DNA from: Apium graveolens
Lineage: Eukaryota > Streptophyta > Magnoliopsida > Apiales > Apiaceae
Assembly (NCBI RefSeq): GCF_009905375.1
Contig: NC_133650.1
Span: 300,575,957-300,639,956, forward strand
DNA: 64,000 nt
Direction: 5' to 3'
Of the stretch, positions 1 through 9,866 are shown piece after piece; the first letter of the stretch is position 1, and every line of letters begins with the position of its first letter. Below the pieces are notes generated by a model, which ran no database searches, had not been told where the DNA came from, and saw only the letters and a list, made by a program, of their open reading frames with translations. The position numbers and the translations under genes were made by a program.

Positions 1-1990
1 ATATTTACTAAACTTTCCAGTTCTGAGGATGGTATTATTGGACTTGTAGTCATAAAATTTTGTTATCTTTTCAAAGGCTTCTATATACTCTTTCGGATAT
101 TTAATTCTGTCTGATATAGAAACTTGAGGTTTTGGTTGTTCTGGTTTGGATATTTCTGCAAGAATATTTTTGATACCTGATATATTTTTAATAATAAAAT
201 CATAACAAGTAAAGAATGCTTGCCAATTTCTTCTCTTATTTAATTCTGGTAAAGGGTCAATTTTATTGAATATAAATGATCTTACTTGAGTGTTATCTGT
301 TCTTACAACAAATTTTGCAGGTAGTAAATGATAATGAAATCTTTTAATTCATAATTTTACCGCTAATAATTTCTTTTCATTAATATGATAATTCTTTTCA
401 TTGGGTTTCCAAGTTCCAGCTGCATATCCACATATTAAAGGGTTTTCTTTATCAATATCATCTTTTTCAAAAGCTACTAATACTGCTCCCCATCCTATAT
501 CACTAGCATCTGTAAATAATTCTAATTGATCAGTATCTTTGGGTAATCGTAGTTTAGGTAAATTTTCTACCTTTATTTTTAGTACTCTTATTGCATTTGT
601 ATGATCTTCTTTCCACTCAAAAGTTTTATTTTTCTTTATTAAGTCTTGTAAAGGTTTTCTTAATTTTGGTAAGTCTTTTATATAATCTGAAGCGTAATTT
701 ACTATTCCTAAGAATTGTTGTACTTCTTTTTTATTTTCTAAAGTTTCTTTAAAATTCTTTATTTTTGTTGATATATGTTCTTGTAACTGAATTCCTTCAG
801 AATCTATAATATATCCTAAATATTCTATTTTGTGTTTAAATATTTCTGATCACTTTTCTGATAATAGGATTCCATGATTTCTAATAGTCTGAATAAATAT
901 ATCTAGATGTTTTGAATGATCTATTAAATTGTCACTAAATATTAATATATCATCTATATATACTAGAATAAAATCATTCATTTCTCTAAATATTTTATCC
1001 ATTCTTCTTTGGAATATTTGTGGGGCTGTTCTTAATCCAAATGGTAGTACTATCCATTCATAATGTCATTGTGGAACGCTAAATGCTGTTAAACATCTAG
1101 ATTTCTTTGTTAATTTTATTTGCCAGTATCCGCTTTTACAATCAAATTTACTAAACCATTTTTTATTACTTGTTTGGTTTATTAAATTTCTTTTATATGG
1201 TAAAAAATATCCATCAAATATAGTCTTTTTATTTAGTTCTCGATAATCTATTACCATTCTAGCTTTTCCTCTTTTTACTTCATTATGATTTCTTACTAAA
1301 AACGTTGGGCTACTATGCGGACTTTTACTTTCTTGTATTAGTCCTAAGTTTAATAGTTCTTTTATTTGAACTTCCAACTCATTTTGATCTGTTGGACTAT
1401 ATCTTATTGGTCTGTTTCTAATTATATCATTAGGATTTATCAGTTTTATTTCGGCGTGTATTTTTTCTTTTTCCCATAGCTTCATTGGATGTTCTCCAAA
1501 ATTTATTTCTAAGGCTTTTAAATATTTTTGTTTTAATAGTTCTAAATTAGTTTTTCTTTCTGCTTTAATATTACTTATTTCTATTGATTTTACAGGTACC
1601 ATTCTTTTTAATACTATCCATTTTTCGCAAGGTATTAACAAACTTATCCTATCTTGTTTTATTATTTGAGTTTTAAAAGAATCTAAAAAGTTATTTCCTA
1701 GTAACATTTGTTGTTTCATATTATTTTCTTGGTATATTATAGGTAACCTAAACCTTGTTTTTCCTAATATAAATCTTACATTTTCTGCTATTATATCTAT
1801 CTTTTTTTATGGTTATTGAATCATGTTACTATTATTCTATTTTTAGTATGTTTCCATTTGTGTTGAGTAAATACTTCTTCTTTAGCTAAACAAATATTTG
1901 CTCCGCTATCTATAAATATATTTTGTTTTATATATTTAGTAGGTTTATATTCTACCTGTGCTTCAATATATATAGCTACCATTTTATTCT
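1..1990 (-). pseudogene. Caulimovirid protease, reverse transcriptase and RNase H (broken)
   Basis: Carboxyl half of the viral polyprotein, which would process the polyprotein and copy the RNA. The retropepsin site DSGAN lies near 1896-1910. The RT follows: 1066-1719 is an open stretch covering the fingers and the FDCKSGYWQI motif, the catalytic YIDD box lies near 946-963, and the RNase H TDASD motif near 490-520, with a further catalytic Asp in VRTDN near 310. In-frame TGA codons at 1066-1068, 850-852 and 349-351 sit where the family has Trp. There is also a stop at about 1821 and a length change in an A run near 1805. Catalytic residues are still visible but the frame is not continuous. The 3' end lies beyond the window. 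Confidence 0.88.
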
Positions 1991-2109
1991 ATTCAGTAGT
2001 TAAACTTTCATCATTACTATCATTTTCATTTATATAATTTATTTCTTCTGGTTCTGTTTCACTTATATAGAATAATTCTTCATCATACCAGTTATTATTA
2101 TCTTCTCTT

Positions 2110-3890
2110 ATTTATTCTAATTTCATTATTAATTCGGTAGTATCTATGTATTTTACTCCTTTTTGTTGTAATTTAGGACACTTATTTGCATAATTTCTTT
2201 TTTCATTACAATTCCAACATTTACAATCTGCTATTTTTGTTTTATTTCTTTTTCTAAACTTTCTCTTATATCTAAATCTCTTTCTATTTTCAGGAGTATT
2301 TCTATATTTTTTAAATTTTCTTCTTTTAAATCTTCGATTAAATGGTTTATAAGGTCTATAGGTTTTATTTTGTTTTTTATAATATTCATTTTAATTATTA
2401 TAATCTGTTTTTCTATATTTCCTATATTTCTTTCTAGTTTTATAATTTTTATTATCACATCCAAATATTAATTTTTCTCTGTGAAATTACAGATTTCTCT
2501 TAATCCTTGTTTTTTATCCTTTTTAATTCTCTGTTGAATTCTATATTCCTCACATTTTCGAGTTAAATATGCTCTTAATAATCTAATTCTTTCTCCTAAT
2601 GTATTTTCCTTAGATTCTAGATTATTATATTCTTTAGTTATTTCGGTATTATAAGGTGAAGGTAAATGATCATAATACAGTTGTTGATATACTAAACTTT
2701 CATTAGGTAAAAACTTAGCTTCATAAAAGAATTTAGTAAAACTTATAGTATATTCTGGTAATTTACTAATCCTACAACATTTCATATTATTTAGATACAT
2801 TGTTATCTCTAATTTTCTTTCTACTATTATATTTTCTTGAGCTACAAACCATCTTTCTCCTAGAAATTCTCTTTTTAATAATATATCAAATGCGTTTAAC
2901 GTATCTTTCCAGCTTCTAGCATACGTTCTTACTTGTCCTTTTAATTCATAAATAATATTTTCTAACCAAAATGTTGCTTTTCCTACAATTGTTTTTTATA
3001 TTAGTTCAAAAACATAATCCAGATCTTCTATATTTTTTGAATTCATTAAAGCTATATACATCCCTAAATTCCCATCTTTTATTCTTCTACTTATTTCTTG
3101 ATCGTCGTAGACATTATCTAAATCTAGAAAATATCCATTTATATTTATTCCTTGGTTTATTGATCCTATGAAATCTTGTACTTCATTTTGTTGTCCTATA
3201 GGTATATTTCCTGGCATTTTAATATTATTTTTAGTTATTATATAATCTTCTATTTCTTCTTCTGGGTATGCATCTTCATCCATTATATTATCTGATTCGA
3301 TTTCATAATTTGTTTGTTTATGCGAAATTTCTCTTTCTTCTATATCACTTTCATCGCTTTTTTCTTCATTTGTTATAATTGCATTTACGATTCTTCCAAG
3401 GGCTTCTAATATTTCTTTATTTTCTTTTATTATTATTTCCTTTTCCTCATTATCTGATTCTTCTAAGTAATTTAATCATTCTTCTCCTAGATTACTATCT
3501 GATTCACTTGTATTACTACTCTCACCTTGTTCTTTATTCGTTTCTGGATCACTATCGTCAGACTTAATAATTTCCTTTCCTTGTAATTCTATCTTTAATT
3601 GATTAATCTCATTTTTTAAATTATCTATTTCTTTTAATACATTTATTACTTCTAACTTTGTTTCTTTTAATTCTTTCTTTTGGGTTTTATATTTTTTTTA
3701 TATAATTTATATTTATTTAACCATTCTATATTGGTTTTAGTTTTTAATTTAGCATTTTATTTTCTTAATTCTTCGAATTAATCTTTTCTTATTTCTTGTT
3801 TTATAGGTTCATATTTTTGTCTTTCTTTTTCCATTAACTATTTTCCATGTTTTTAAGAAATGTTATAGCACTATGTTCTATTATAGACAT
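2110..3890 (-). pseudogene. Caulimovirid coat protein with zinc knuckle (broken)
   Basis: Structural protein region. About 3290-3570 encodes a strongly Asp/Glu-rich stretch, as in caulimovirid coat precursors. 2996-3283 and 2468-2800 are open stretches from the coat core. About 2230-2380, read in the frame that continues into the zinc knuckle, encodes an Arg/Lys-rich tail. The knuckle near 2175-2215 reads CWNCNEKRNYANKC, in which Asn replaces the zinc-binding His and Arg replaces the preceding Gly, so zinc binding is probably lost. Several TAA/TAG/TGA stops interrupt the frame, including a TGA near 3475 and others near 3715-3840. The longest ORF at 2231-2464 is in the wrong frame. Coat identity rests on order and composition. 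Confidence 0.78.
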
Positions 3891-3894
3891 TTTT

Positions 3895-4430
3895 CTAGAA
3901 TTTTCCTGATTTATGAAGTTCTGCTAAACCATTTATTGCTCTTTTAACCCCTATAGTCATTTTCGGTTTCGATTTGCTTATATCCATTAATATAGGCTCT
4001 TTAGTTCTTCCTATTACTGTTATAGGTACTATTTCTGGTTCTTCTGTTTCGTCTTTAATTATTTTCTTTTCTTTATTTTGTTCTAAACTATTTTGTATAA
4101 TGGTTAACTTATCTAATATTTGTTTAAAGATTAAGATTTCTGACATATTCCATAACGCTGTTATTTCTTCCTTAATTATTTTTCTATTAATTTCTTGATT
4201 TTCTTCCATCTTTTTTAATATAGCGTTTAAACTTTCTTTTATAAATATTTCGTTCCAAATATCTTTTATTTGGTTTTCAGTATTATTCATATTTATAAAC
4301 TCGTTTTCTCCATTCTCCAATTATCCATGTTTTTCTTTTCTTACCTTTTATTTTCTCTAATTCTTTTACTTCTTCCTCTAGTTTTTCTTGTTCTTTTAAG
4401 TATTGTAGTTATTTTTCTTGAGACATAATT
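3895..4430 (-). pseudogene. Caulimovirid coiled-coil segment before the coat region
   Basis: An open stretch of about 141 codons (3895-4320), continued upstream by a Lys/Glu-rich stretch to about 4430, lies between the movement-protein ORF and the coat core. It is rich in Glu, Lys, Ile and Asn with heptad-like spacing, so a coiled coil is likely. A candidate initiator ATG near 4425 follows the movement-protein stop, so this may be the amino end of the coat-polymerase ORF. TAA codons near 4325 and 4410 fall where CAA would fit the composition. I recognise no conserved domain. It could instead match a virion-associated protein. Confidence 0.5.
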
Positions 4431-4500
4431 AATGTTTCTTTTATTATCTTATTAATAGTTTCTATTTCATCTTTCTTCTCGTTTATCTCTTTTTCAGGGT

Positions 4501-5790
4501 TTATATTCTGTCTATAAATCTTAATTTATTCTGATCATTTATTTCTATTCCTTCATTCGTTATATTATATTTTATTTCATTTAAGAAATCCATTCCTAAT
4601 AATAGTTGATAACTAACGTCATTTTCTATCACTCCTAGACTTATATTATATTCTAAGTCTAAAATTTTTAATCTTAATTTTACACCTTTTGTTATTATTG
4701 TTTCTCTCGAACTATTTGGTTCAGTTATTATTTGAGATTCTATTTTCTCACATTTGTTTGAGTCAACTTCAGTTATATCTATTTGACTTTTTGTTGCTCC
4801 AGTGTTTATTTCTGTTATGACTTCTTTGACAAATATTCCATTAAATATTATTGTTTTTATTCTTAATTTATCTGATTCATAACACGTTAATTTTATTAAA
4901 TCTAATTTTCTACTGGTCATACTCATTGATCTAACTAATTTTATAGGGTTTTGTTCTCTTCTAAAACTTAATCTAGATCCTTCCAATATTGGTTTAATTC
5001 TTTGTGTTGGAATTATTTGTCTATTACTAAAGTCTATTGTAAATTCTTCTGGGATTGTTATTTGAGATTCTTCTTTATGTTCAATTTTTTCCAAAATATT
5101 ATTATATAATTTTGGTACTATTATTTCTAATTCCGTTTGTTTCTTTAAATGATGGTTTCCAGTCATAGCATATACTATTTTAGTTTCTATACTAATTACT
5201 TTACTTCCCTTTTGCATTTTTATTCCATCTAATTTATAATATAATGTTAAAGATCTTTCTTTATTTTCATCTCTTAATAATATGCTAAAATCAGGTTGTA
5301 TTATAAATTTTAATTTCTGATATATTAAGTTTCCTTTTACTACTGCTATTAATGAATCTTGTATATTTCCTCTTATTCTATCGTCTAGTACATATATCTG
5401 TATAGGAGTATCAATATTTTTCTGAAAATATGCTTTTATTGTAAATTCTATTGCTCCAAAATAAATATTTTTTAGTTTATTTGCTTCTTTTTGTTTTAAT
5501 TTAGATAGTTCTCTTTTTATCAAACCATCTGTTATTAAATTTATTTTTGTTTTTCCATTTATCGTATCTATGTCTATTACATTTTCATGTTTTTGAGCTA
5601 TATATCTAACTTCTTTATTTCTTTCAAAATATGATGTTTTGAATATCTTTTTTTATTGTTAGTTCTTCTGTTTCACTTTGGATTTGATTATATATATCCA
5701 GTTTAAAACTTAGAGTTTGTGATGTTCCTTCTTCGTATTCATCCATTTGATAATATACATCTTGTTTTTCACTTGATTTTTCTAATGACA
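4501..5790 (-). pseudogene. 30K movement protein with retropepsin-like carboxyl domain (frameshifted)
   Basis: The frame opens with an ATG near 5790 and is disrupted by a one-base frameshift near 5640; 4501-5523 is then open for 340 codons. The first half has the beta-rich pattern of caulimovirid 30K movement proteins, which carry virus through plasmodesmata. The second half looks like a retropepsin fold: an NTGA motif at 4795-4806 where a protease has DTGA or DSGA, then LLLGMDFL near 4576-4610, the usual second half-fold signature. Since DSGAN also occurs near 1900, this is a second retropepsin-like domain. Asn in place of the catalytic Asp makes it inactive as it stands, but AAC could derive from GAC by one transition. 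The ORF closes with a stop at 4501. Confidence 0.75.
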
Positions 5791-5808
5791 TTTTTTCAAA
5801 CTGTATTA

Positions 5809-6066
5809 TTATCCAGTTATATTACATGATAAAATTATTCTTTTAAGTCCTTGTATTCTTAGTTTATTATTTCTAAATGTTATTATCATATTTCCAAGTT
5901 GTTGATAACATCTTATTATTTCATCCCTATTTTCTCTTGTCCATTCAATTTCATTTTTTCTTTCTTGCAATTTATCTAGTTCTATTTTTAGTTTTTCTTG
6001 ATTTTTTATTAATTCTTTTATTTTTCTATTATTTCTAGTTATTGCATTTGGATCTATCCAATTCAT
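5809..6066 (-). CDS. Small coiled-coil caulimovirid ORF (second)
   Basis: An 85-codon frame starts with an ATG at 6066-6064 that overlaps the TGA of the preceding ORF (6065-6063) as ATGA, a coupling used by badnaviruses and tungroviruses for leaky or reinitiated translation. The product is rich in Lys, Glu, Asn and Ile, with a central stretch that looks helical and coiled-coil. The position suggests a counterpart of badnavirus ORF2 (a small nucleic-acid-binding or virion-associated protein), but no motif confirms this. It is undamaged, unlike the large ORFs, which may only reflect its shortness. Confidence 0.6.
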   Translation of the reverse strand: MNWIDPNAITRNNRKIKELIKNQEKLKIELDKLQERKNEIEWTRENRDEIIRCYQQLGNMIITFRNNKLRIQGLKRIILSCNITG

Positions 6067-6383
6067 TTTTTAATTTTTTGCCTTAAATCATTTATTAATT
6101 TATATTGTTCAGTTAATACTTCTTTTAAGTCTTTTATTTGAATTTCTAAATTAATTTCTTTAATAATTTTTTCTCGTTTTATTAAAAAAAATTCTTTTTC
6201 CAGTCTTCTAATTTTTTCATCTCTCTCTTCCAACATTGTTCGTAACCTAGCTATAATATCTAATTTTTCATTTATTATTTGCATACTTATTTTACAACTT
6301 TCAATATGTTGATTTATATCTTTATTGAAAGCAAAGTTTTTATTTGCTATCATTTTAATACTTTCTAACTTATAATCTTCCAT
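6063..6383 (-). CDS. Small coiled-coil caulimovirid ORF (first)
   Basis: A 106-codon open frame, first after the viral leader, about 350 nt downstream of the primer binding site. The protein is Lys/Glu/Ile-rich with leucines and isoleucines at heptad-like spacing through the second half, so a coiled coil is likely. Place and length fit ORF1 of badnavirus-like genomes, often tied to virion association, but I see no diagnostic residues. Its stop overlaps the next start. It shows no internal stop, and expression is not implied. Confidence 0.6.
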   Translation of the reverse strand: MEDYKLESIKMIANKNFAFNKDINQHIESCKISMQIINEKLDIIARLRTMLEERDEKIRRLEKEFFLIKREKIIKEINLEIQIKDLKEVLTEQYKLINDLRQKIKK

Positions 6384-6735
6384 AAATCAAATATTTATTT
6401 ATTTTATTTATATAAATATATTAACTGTCTATATAGATTTTTCTTACACATTTGTTTTGTTTCTTTATTTTCTACTATAAAATAAATTAATAGATTTGCT
6501 ATTATTTTAGACTCATAACTTTTATTATTATCTCTTAGTATTTTTGCTGGAGGTCTCATTTAATTTTTATATTTTAATATTGATATTTCATTTTTTACTA
6601 TTCATATTTATAATTACTATTCAATTTTCACTATTCATCGGTTATTATTCATTGGTTACTATTCATTCCGAAATTTTGAATTTTACTACTATTTGCTACA
6701 GTGATTTATTGTTCATCTTCTCGGCCTATTTTCTA
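6384..6735 (-). other. Viral leader between primer site and first ORF
   Basis: About 350 nt of very AT-rich DNA with no coding potential. The length suits a short caulimovirid leader. A TATATAAATA-like stretch lies just before the first ORF on the minus strand, but such strings are common in this AT-rich region and I do not call a promoter. Confidence 0.45.
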
Positions 6736-6747
6736 GCTCTGATACCA
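6736..6747 (-). promoter_or_regulatory. Initiator tRNA-Met primer binding site of the pararetrovirus
   Basis: The minus strand reads TGGTATCAGAGC, a 12-nt match to the 3' end of plant initiator tRNA-Met as used by caulimovirids and many LTR elements to prime minus-strand DNA. It lies 5' of the first viral ORF in the correct orientation, and homology to the virus is not visible beyond it. By convention it marks nucleotide 1 of caulimovirid genomes. Confidence 0.88.
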
Positions 6748-6814
6748 GATTGACTGGGGAAAGTGAAAGTTTACTATCAGGTCACGTAAAACACACATCA
6801 ATTAAGTGTCTTTC

Positions 6815-8047
6815 CAAATGCTGAATACCTCGGATAAATTCCATCAGCAAGATAATACGAGATAATACACATTATTGTATCTTTTCCCACTAACGTGAAA
6901 CACTACCGTTGGACTATTTCCTGCGATGACTTTATCAAATACAGGAGACCGGCCTGGAACATTAATATCATTTTGAGCTCCAGGCACACCAAAAAAAGTG
7001 TGTCAGATCCAAGTGTCATAGGAAGAGGTTGTCTCTAGAATAATAGTATGTCGTCCTTTTCGACCACAATAAGCCCCTCCCCACCCGCTTGGACAATTCT
7101 TCCACTTCCAATGCATACAATCAATACTTCCAATCATACCTGGAAATCCCCAAAGAGCCCTTCCACTTGTTGACAAAAATTTTTCATACACTCAAGTGTG
7201 GTTAATTCTCCCATTCGACATATTTCAGCACACTGATCAGCAGCTGCACCGTAAGCTAGCATTCGTAGTGCGACAGTCATTTTTTGTTGTGGTAACAACC
7301 CCATTAATTCAATTGCATTTGTTTTTTGATGCCAATAGGAATTTTGAGTGCAAAGAGCTGTCATGATGCGATTGAAAACATGATGCCGCATTCTATACCT
7401 CCGTCGAAAATCATTTTCATTGAATATTTGACGATCAACGAAATAATCTTTCATGAGATTTTTCCCTCTCGATAGCCTTTCTCTAGGATGATTAGAAGAT
7501 TTTTCAGGTCGTGAGCCCGTCCTTGTGCTTCATCTAGAGTATCGATGAACTCCATCATCATCGCTGCTTCATTCACCATGGTATTCATAATTTCAGTCTC
7601 TTCTTAACTGTGTTTTTGTCTCTGACTCGGTAATTTTTTTAATGAATTCATTATGCAAAGATTTGTAGTATTTGAGATGACTATAACATGAAGATCATGA
7701 TATTATTTATAGACAATTTTCAATTTTCAATCTAGATCAAGACACGTGTCATAACGTGATTCAACGAAAATCTTAGCAAAAATATAAATTTATCCACAAT
7801 CTTATCCAAAATCTAAAATTATCCAACAATATACAATTGGATACTATTTGTAGGACTATTAAATAATAGAGATGAAATTAAATTTATGACATATAATATA
7901 ATTATTTATTCAATGAATAGTAATTGATGAATTGATGGAGCTACATGGATGTATAAAAACTAAGGAAAAAAGTGGATTTAGCGTGAATAGTAACCAACTC
8001 CATTGATTGAATTGATGAATTGATGCTATCAACGGGTGCATATGCTC
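6815..8047 (-). mobile_element. PIF/Harbinger DNA transposon, truncated on one side
   Basis: The right terminus reads, on the minus strand, GAGCATATGCACCC, bordered by TAA (8048-8050), as expected for Harbinger ends with a 3-bp TWA target. The transposase gene lies inside on the minus strand. The other terminus is missing: transposase homology stops near 6815 and the pararetrovirus begins about 70 bp further left. The remaining part may lie beyond the virus, outside the window, or may have been deleted. Confidence 0.75.
6830..7610 (-). pseudogene. PIF/Harbinger transposase (DDE superfamily 4), broken
   Basis: 7134-7454 encodes the amino part with FRRRYRMRHHVFNRI, and 7003-7191 continues with GFPGMIGSIDCMHWKW, where the Asp is the first catalytic acid, then HTFFGVPGAQNDIN with the second Asp near 6960. 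These motifs are typical of HARBI1/ALP1-like nucleases, which cut and join transposon ends. Breaks: a frame change near 7145 between the two stretches, an in-frame TGA after DTWI near 6995 where Trp is expected, and a 10-bp tandem duplication near 6866 shifting frame before LADGIYPRYSAFGK. The third catalytic acid is absent because the gene is cut off. The amino end is ambiguous upstream of 7490. Confidence 0.85.
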
Positions 8048-8050
8048 TAA

Positions 8051-8119
8051 CATTCAATATATCAATTTATAAATTCAACTTATAATTTGGATCGACAATT
8101 AATCACCGATAAACTATTA
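8051..8119. other. Short spacer between Harbinger and Stowaway elements
   Basis: AT-rich spacer with no feature recognised. Confidence 0.4.
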
Positions 8120-8293
8120 CTTCCTCCGTCCCATTAATTTCACTACGGTTACTATTTGCACGCATTAAAGTTTAAACATAAAACTTTTATACAGAAAAAA
8201 AAATTTAAAAAAATATATTGGAGTTATACTTTAAATGAGTATTGAAAAGCGTGCCAAAAAGTGATGTAAAGAATTCAAATGGGACAGAGGGAG
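8120..8293. mobile_element. Stowaway-type MITE
   Basis: Starts CTTCCTCCGTCCCATT and ends in the imperfect inverse AATGGGACAGAGGGAG, with TA on both sides (8118-8119, 8294-8295). A CTCCCTCCGTCCC-type terminus with TA target duplication is the Stowaway (Tc1/mariner) signature. 174 bp, no coding. Confidence 0.85.
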
Positions 8294-8661
8294 TAAGTTC
8301 TTACAAGTCACACGCACATTTAGAGCACCTCCAGTGGGGGGTCACTTGCCGCATTGGGCCACGTGAAATGGCTGGGTTGTGGAAAATGGGACTGTATTTG
8401 CATTGGATGAATGGAGATAAAAATGGACAGTCCCTCCTTACCGGAACTGTCCCATTTGATTATTTTACTGTATATTCAAAATCAACTTCCTTCTTGTAGC
8501 AGCAAACCATCACCCATTAATACATTACTTTACTTTTTCAGTTTACAGATTTCTACACACTACTTTTCTGAATATAACGTATATATTTCTAACGTAAACT
8601 TAAAAAACGGTAATATTTTTTTCGATAAATACTCTCAATTCAAACAATTCTTTGAAAAAAT

Positions 8662-8832
8662 ATGAATCCAAACAATTCCAACAATCCTCCATCTTCAAAT
8701 TCTCAAAATTCAAACCCCCAATTTTCATACCCATATCCAAATTCCTATTTCTCAAACCCACAAAATTTTAATTTTAATTCTCAAAATCCGAATTCTCAAT
8801 ACCAATTTCCATTTTCACAGAATTCAAACTAA
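8662..8832 (+). pseudogene. Amino-terminal remnant of Harbinger accessory (Myb/SANT-like) protein
   Basis: An open frame of 56 codons beginning MNPNNSNNPPSSNSQN, continuing in Asn/Ser/Pro/Tyr/Phe-rich low complexity, then a stop close to the inserted Stowaway element. Such Asn/Pro-rich leaders precede the SANT domain in Harbinger second proteins, which help move transposase into the nucleus. The SANT domain itself is absent. Call based on composition and position inside Harbinger ends. Confidence 0.5.
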
Positions 8833-8838
8833 TTAATA

Positions 8839-9108
8839 CTCCCTCTGTCCCTCCCATTTGTTTACACTTTCTTTTTTTGGATGTCCCATCCAATTGTTTA
8901 CATTTCAAAACTTTCCAAAAATAGTAAGGTTTTTATAATTTTTAAAATAACTACATCCACTACTTCTCTCCACTATACCCACTTTATACATATAATATTA
9001 ATCGGTCCCACTACTTACTCACTTTTTTAACTTTCCTCCACTATTTTATCATTTTTCTTAAACTCCGCGCCCCACCCAAATGTAAACATTTGGGAGGGAC
9101 GGAGGGAG
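8839..9108. mobile_element. Stowaway-type MITE nested in a Harbinger element
   Basis: Termini CTCCCTCTGTCCCTCCCATT and the inverse AATGTAAACATTTGGGAGGG...GGAGGGAG form a TIR of roughly 28 bp, flanked by TA (8837-8838 and 9109-9110). 270 bp, AT-rich, non-coding. It lies wholly within the Harbinger element at 8326-9441, so it is the younger insertion. Confidence 0.88.
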
Positions 9109-9570
9109 TATCAACAATGCGGTAGATTGAGTTCAATCTACCGTGTAAATAATGCAACTTAATATCACTGAGGCAGTAGATTGAATTCAATCTATTATGT
9201 AAATAATGAAATAAGAAAAATCATATTGATATAAAATTAAAAAAAAAAGATGTATATACTAATAAATTCATTATATAAAATATATATTATAATAATAATA
9301 TAATGGGTCCTACAAAATATGGGAAGTGGGCTTCTAGCATTATATGAACGGGGTCACTTTTTTTATAAAATCATTTGGGTGTGAGATGACAAAAATGTGT
9401 AAGTGGAAAGGGGGAAAGTGACCCCACCACTGGGCATGCTCTTATAAGCCCCTGATAAACGGCACTAAATTTCACATTTTTCAATGAAGTGGAATGTTTA
9501 TTATCTGGTCATGAAATACCCATAAATCAATTAGATTTCTGGTCCACTATTACTAAAATGGTCCGGTCGT

Positions 9571-9615
9571 AGTAAATTATCGTGATAGTATGTTCTTCAT
9601 GAATATCACGATAAT
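9571..9615. repeat. Perfect 13-bp inverted repeat (hairpin)
   Basis: AATTATCGTGATA is followed after about 16 nt by its exact inverse TATCACGATAATT. No flanking duplication was recognised; it may be a tiny MITE or chance cruciform. Confidence 0.5.
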
Positions 9616-9632
9616 TACCACAATAAAATATA

Positions 9633-9866
9633 CTCCATATGTTTTCTTTTATATGTCGTTTGAGTTTTTTGCACATAATTTTAAGTTTTTTGACCGCATA
9701 TATAAAATAATATTTTTAAAAATTTTCTTTTTCTAAACTAAAGTTTTAATTATATATTTTTATTGACAAAAAGAAAAAATTGAAAAATATTATTCTAACG
9801 ATGCGGTCAAAGCACTTAAAAATATAAATATGTGCACAAAATTCAAACGTCATATAATAAAACTGT
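9633..9866. mobile_element. MITE with long imperfect inverted repeats
   Basis: The left part (CTCCATATGTTTTC... TATGTCGTTTGAGTTTTTTG) is inverted at the right (CAAAATTCAAACGTCATA), and the pairing extends inward through a shared GACCGCAT motif near 9690 and its inverse near 9800. TA precedes the left end. The right end is less certain because its GGAG terminus is degraded. Confidence 0.65.

Larger units (their letters stand above)
1..6747 (-). mobile_element. Endogenous pararetrovirus (Caulimoviridae), decayed
   Basis: Reading the minus strand from 6747 down to 1 gives a caulimovirid order: tRNA-Met primer site, leader, two short coiled-coil ORFs, a movement protein, an acidic then basic coat protein with a zinc knuckle, an aspartic protease, reverse transcriptase and RNase H. 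The RNase H runs off the left edge, so the copy is incomplete here. Stops and frameshifts break every large frame, so it is a genomic fossil rather than an active virus. The two short ORFs overlapping as ATGA recall badnavirus and tungrovirus organisation, but the movement protein seems to end in its own ORF before the coat-polymerase ORF, which does not fit them. I cannot name a genus. It adjoins a broken Harbinger element on its right. Confidence 0.9.
8326..9441. mobile_element. Non-autonomous PIF/Harbinger element with nested MITE
   Basis: The left end GAGCACCTCCAGTGGGG and the right end (reverse complement GAGCATGCCCAGTGGTGGGG) form terminal inverted repeats, each bordered by TTA (8323-8325 and 9442-9444). 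It lacks a transposase but keeps a fragment of the Harbinger accessory ORF at 8662, and contains a Stowaway element at 8839-9108. Confidence 0.8.

Noticed and set aside
2231..2464. 77-codon minus-strand ORF in the viral coat region
   Set aside because: It is an out-of-frame reading; the neighbouring frame gives the Arg/Lys-rich tail that continues into the zinc knuckle.
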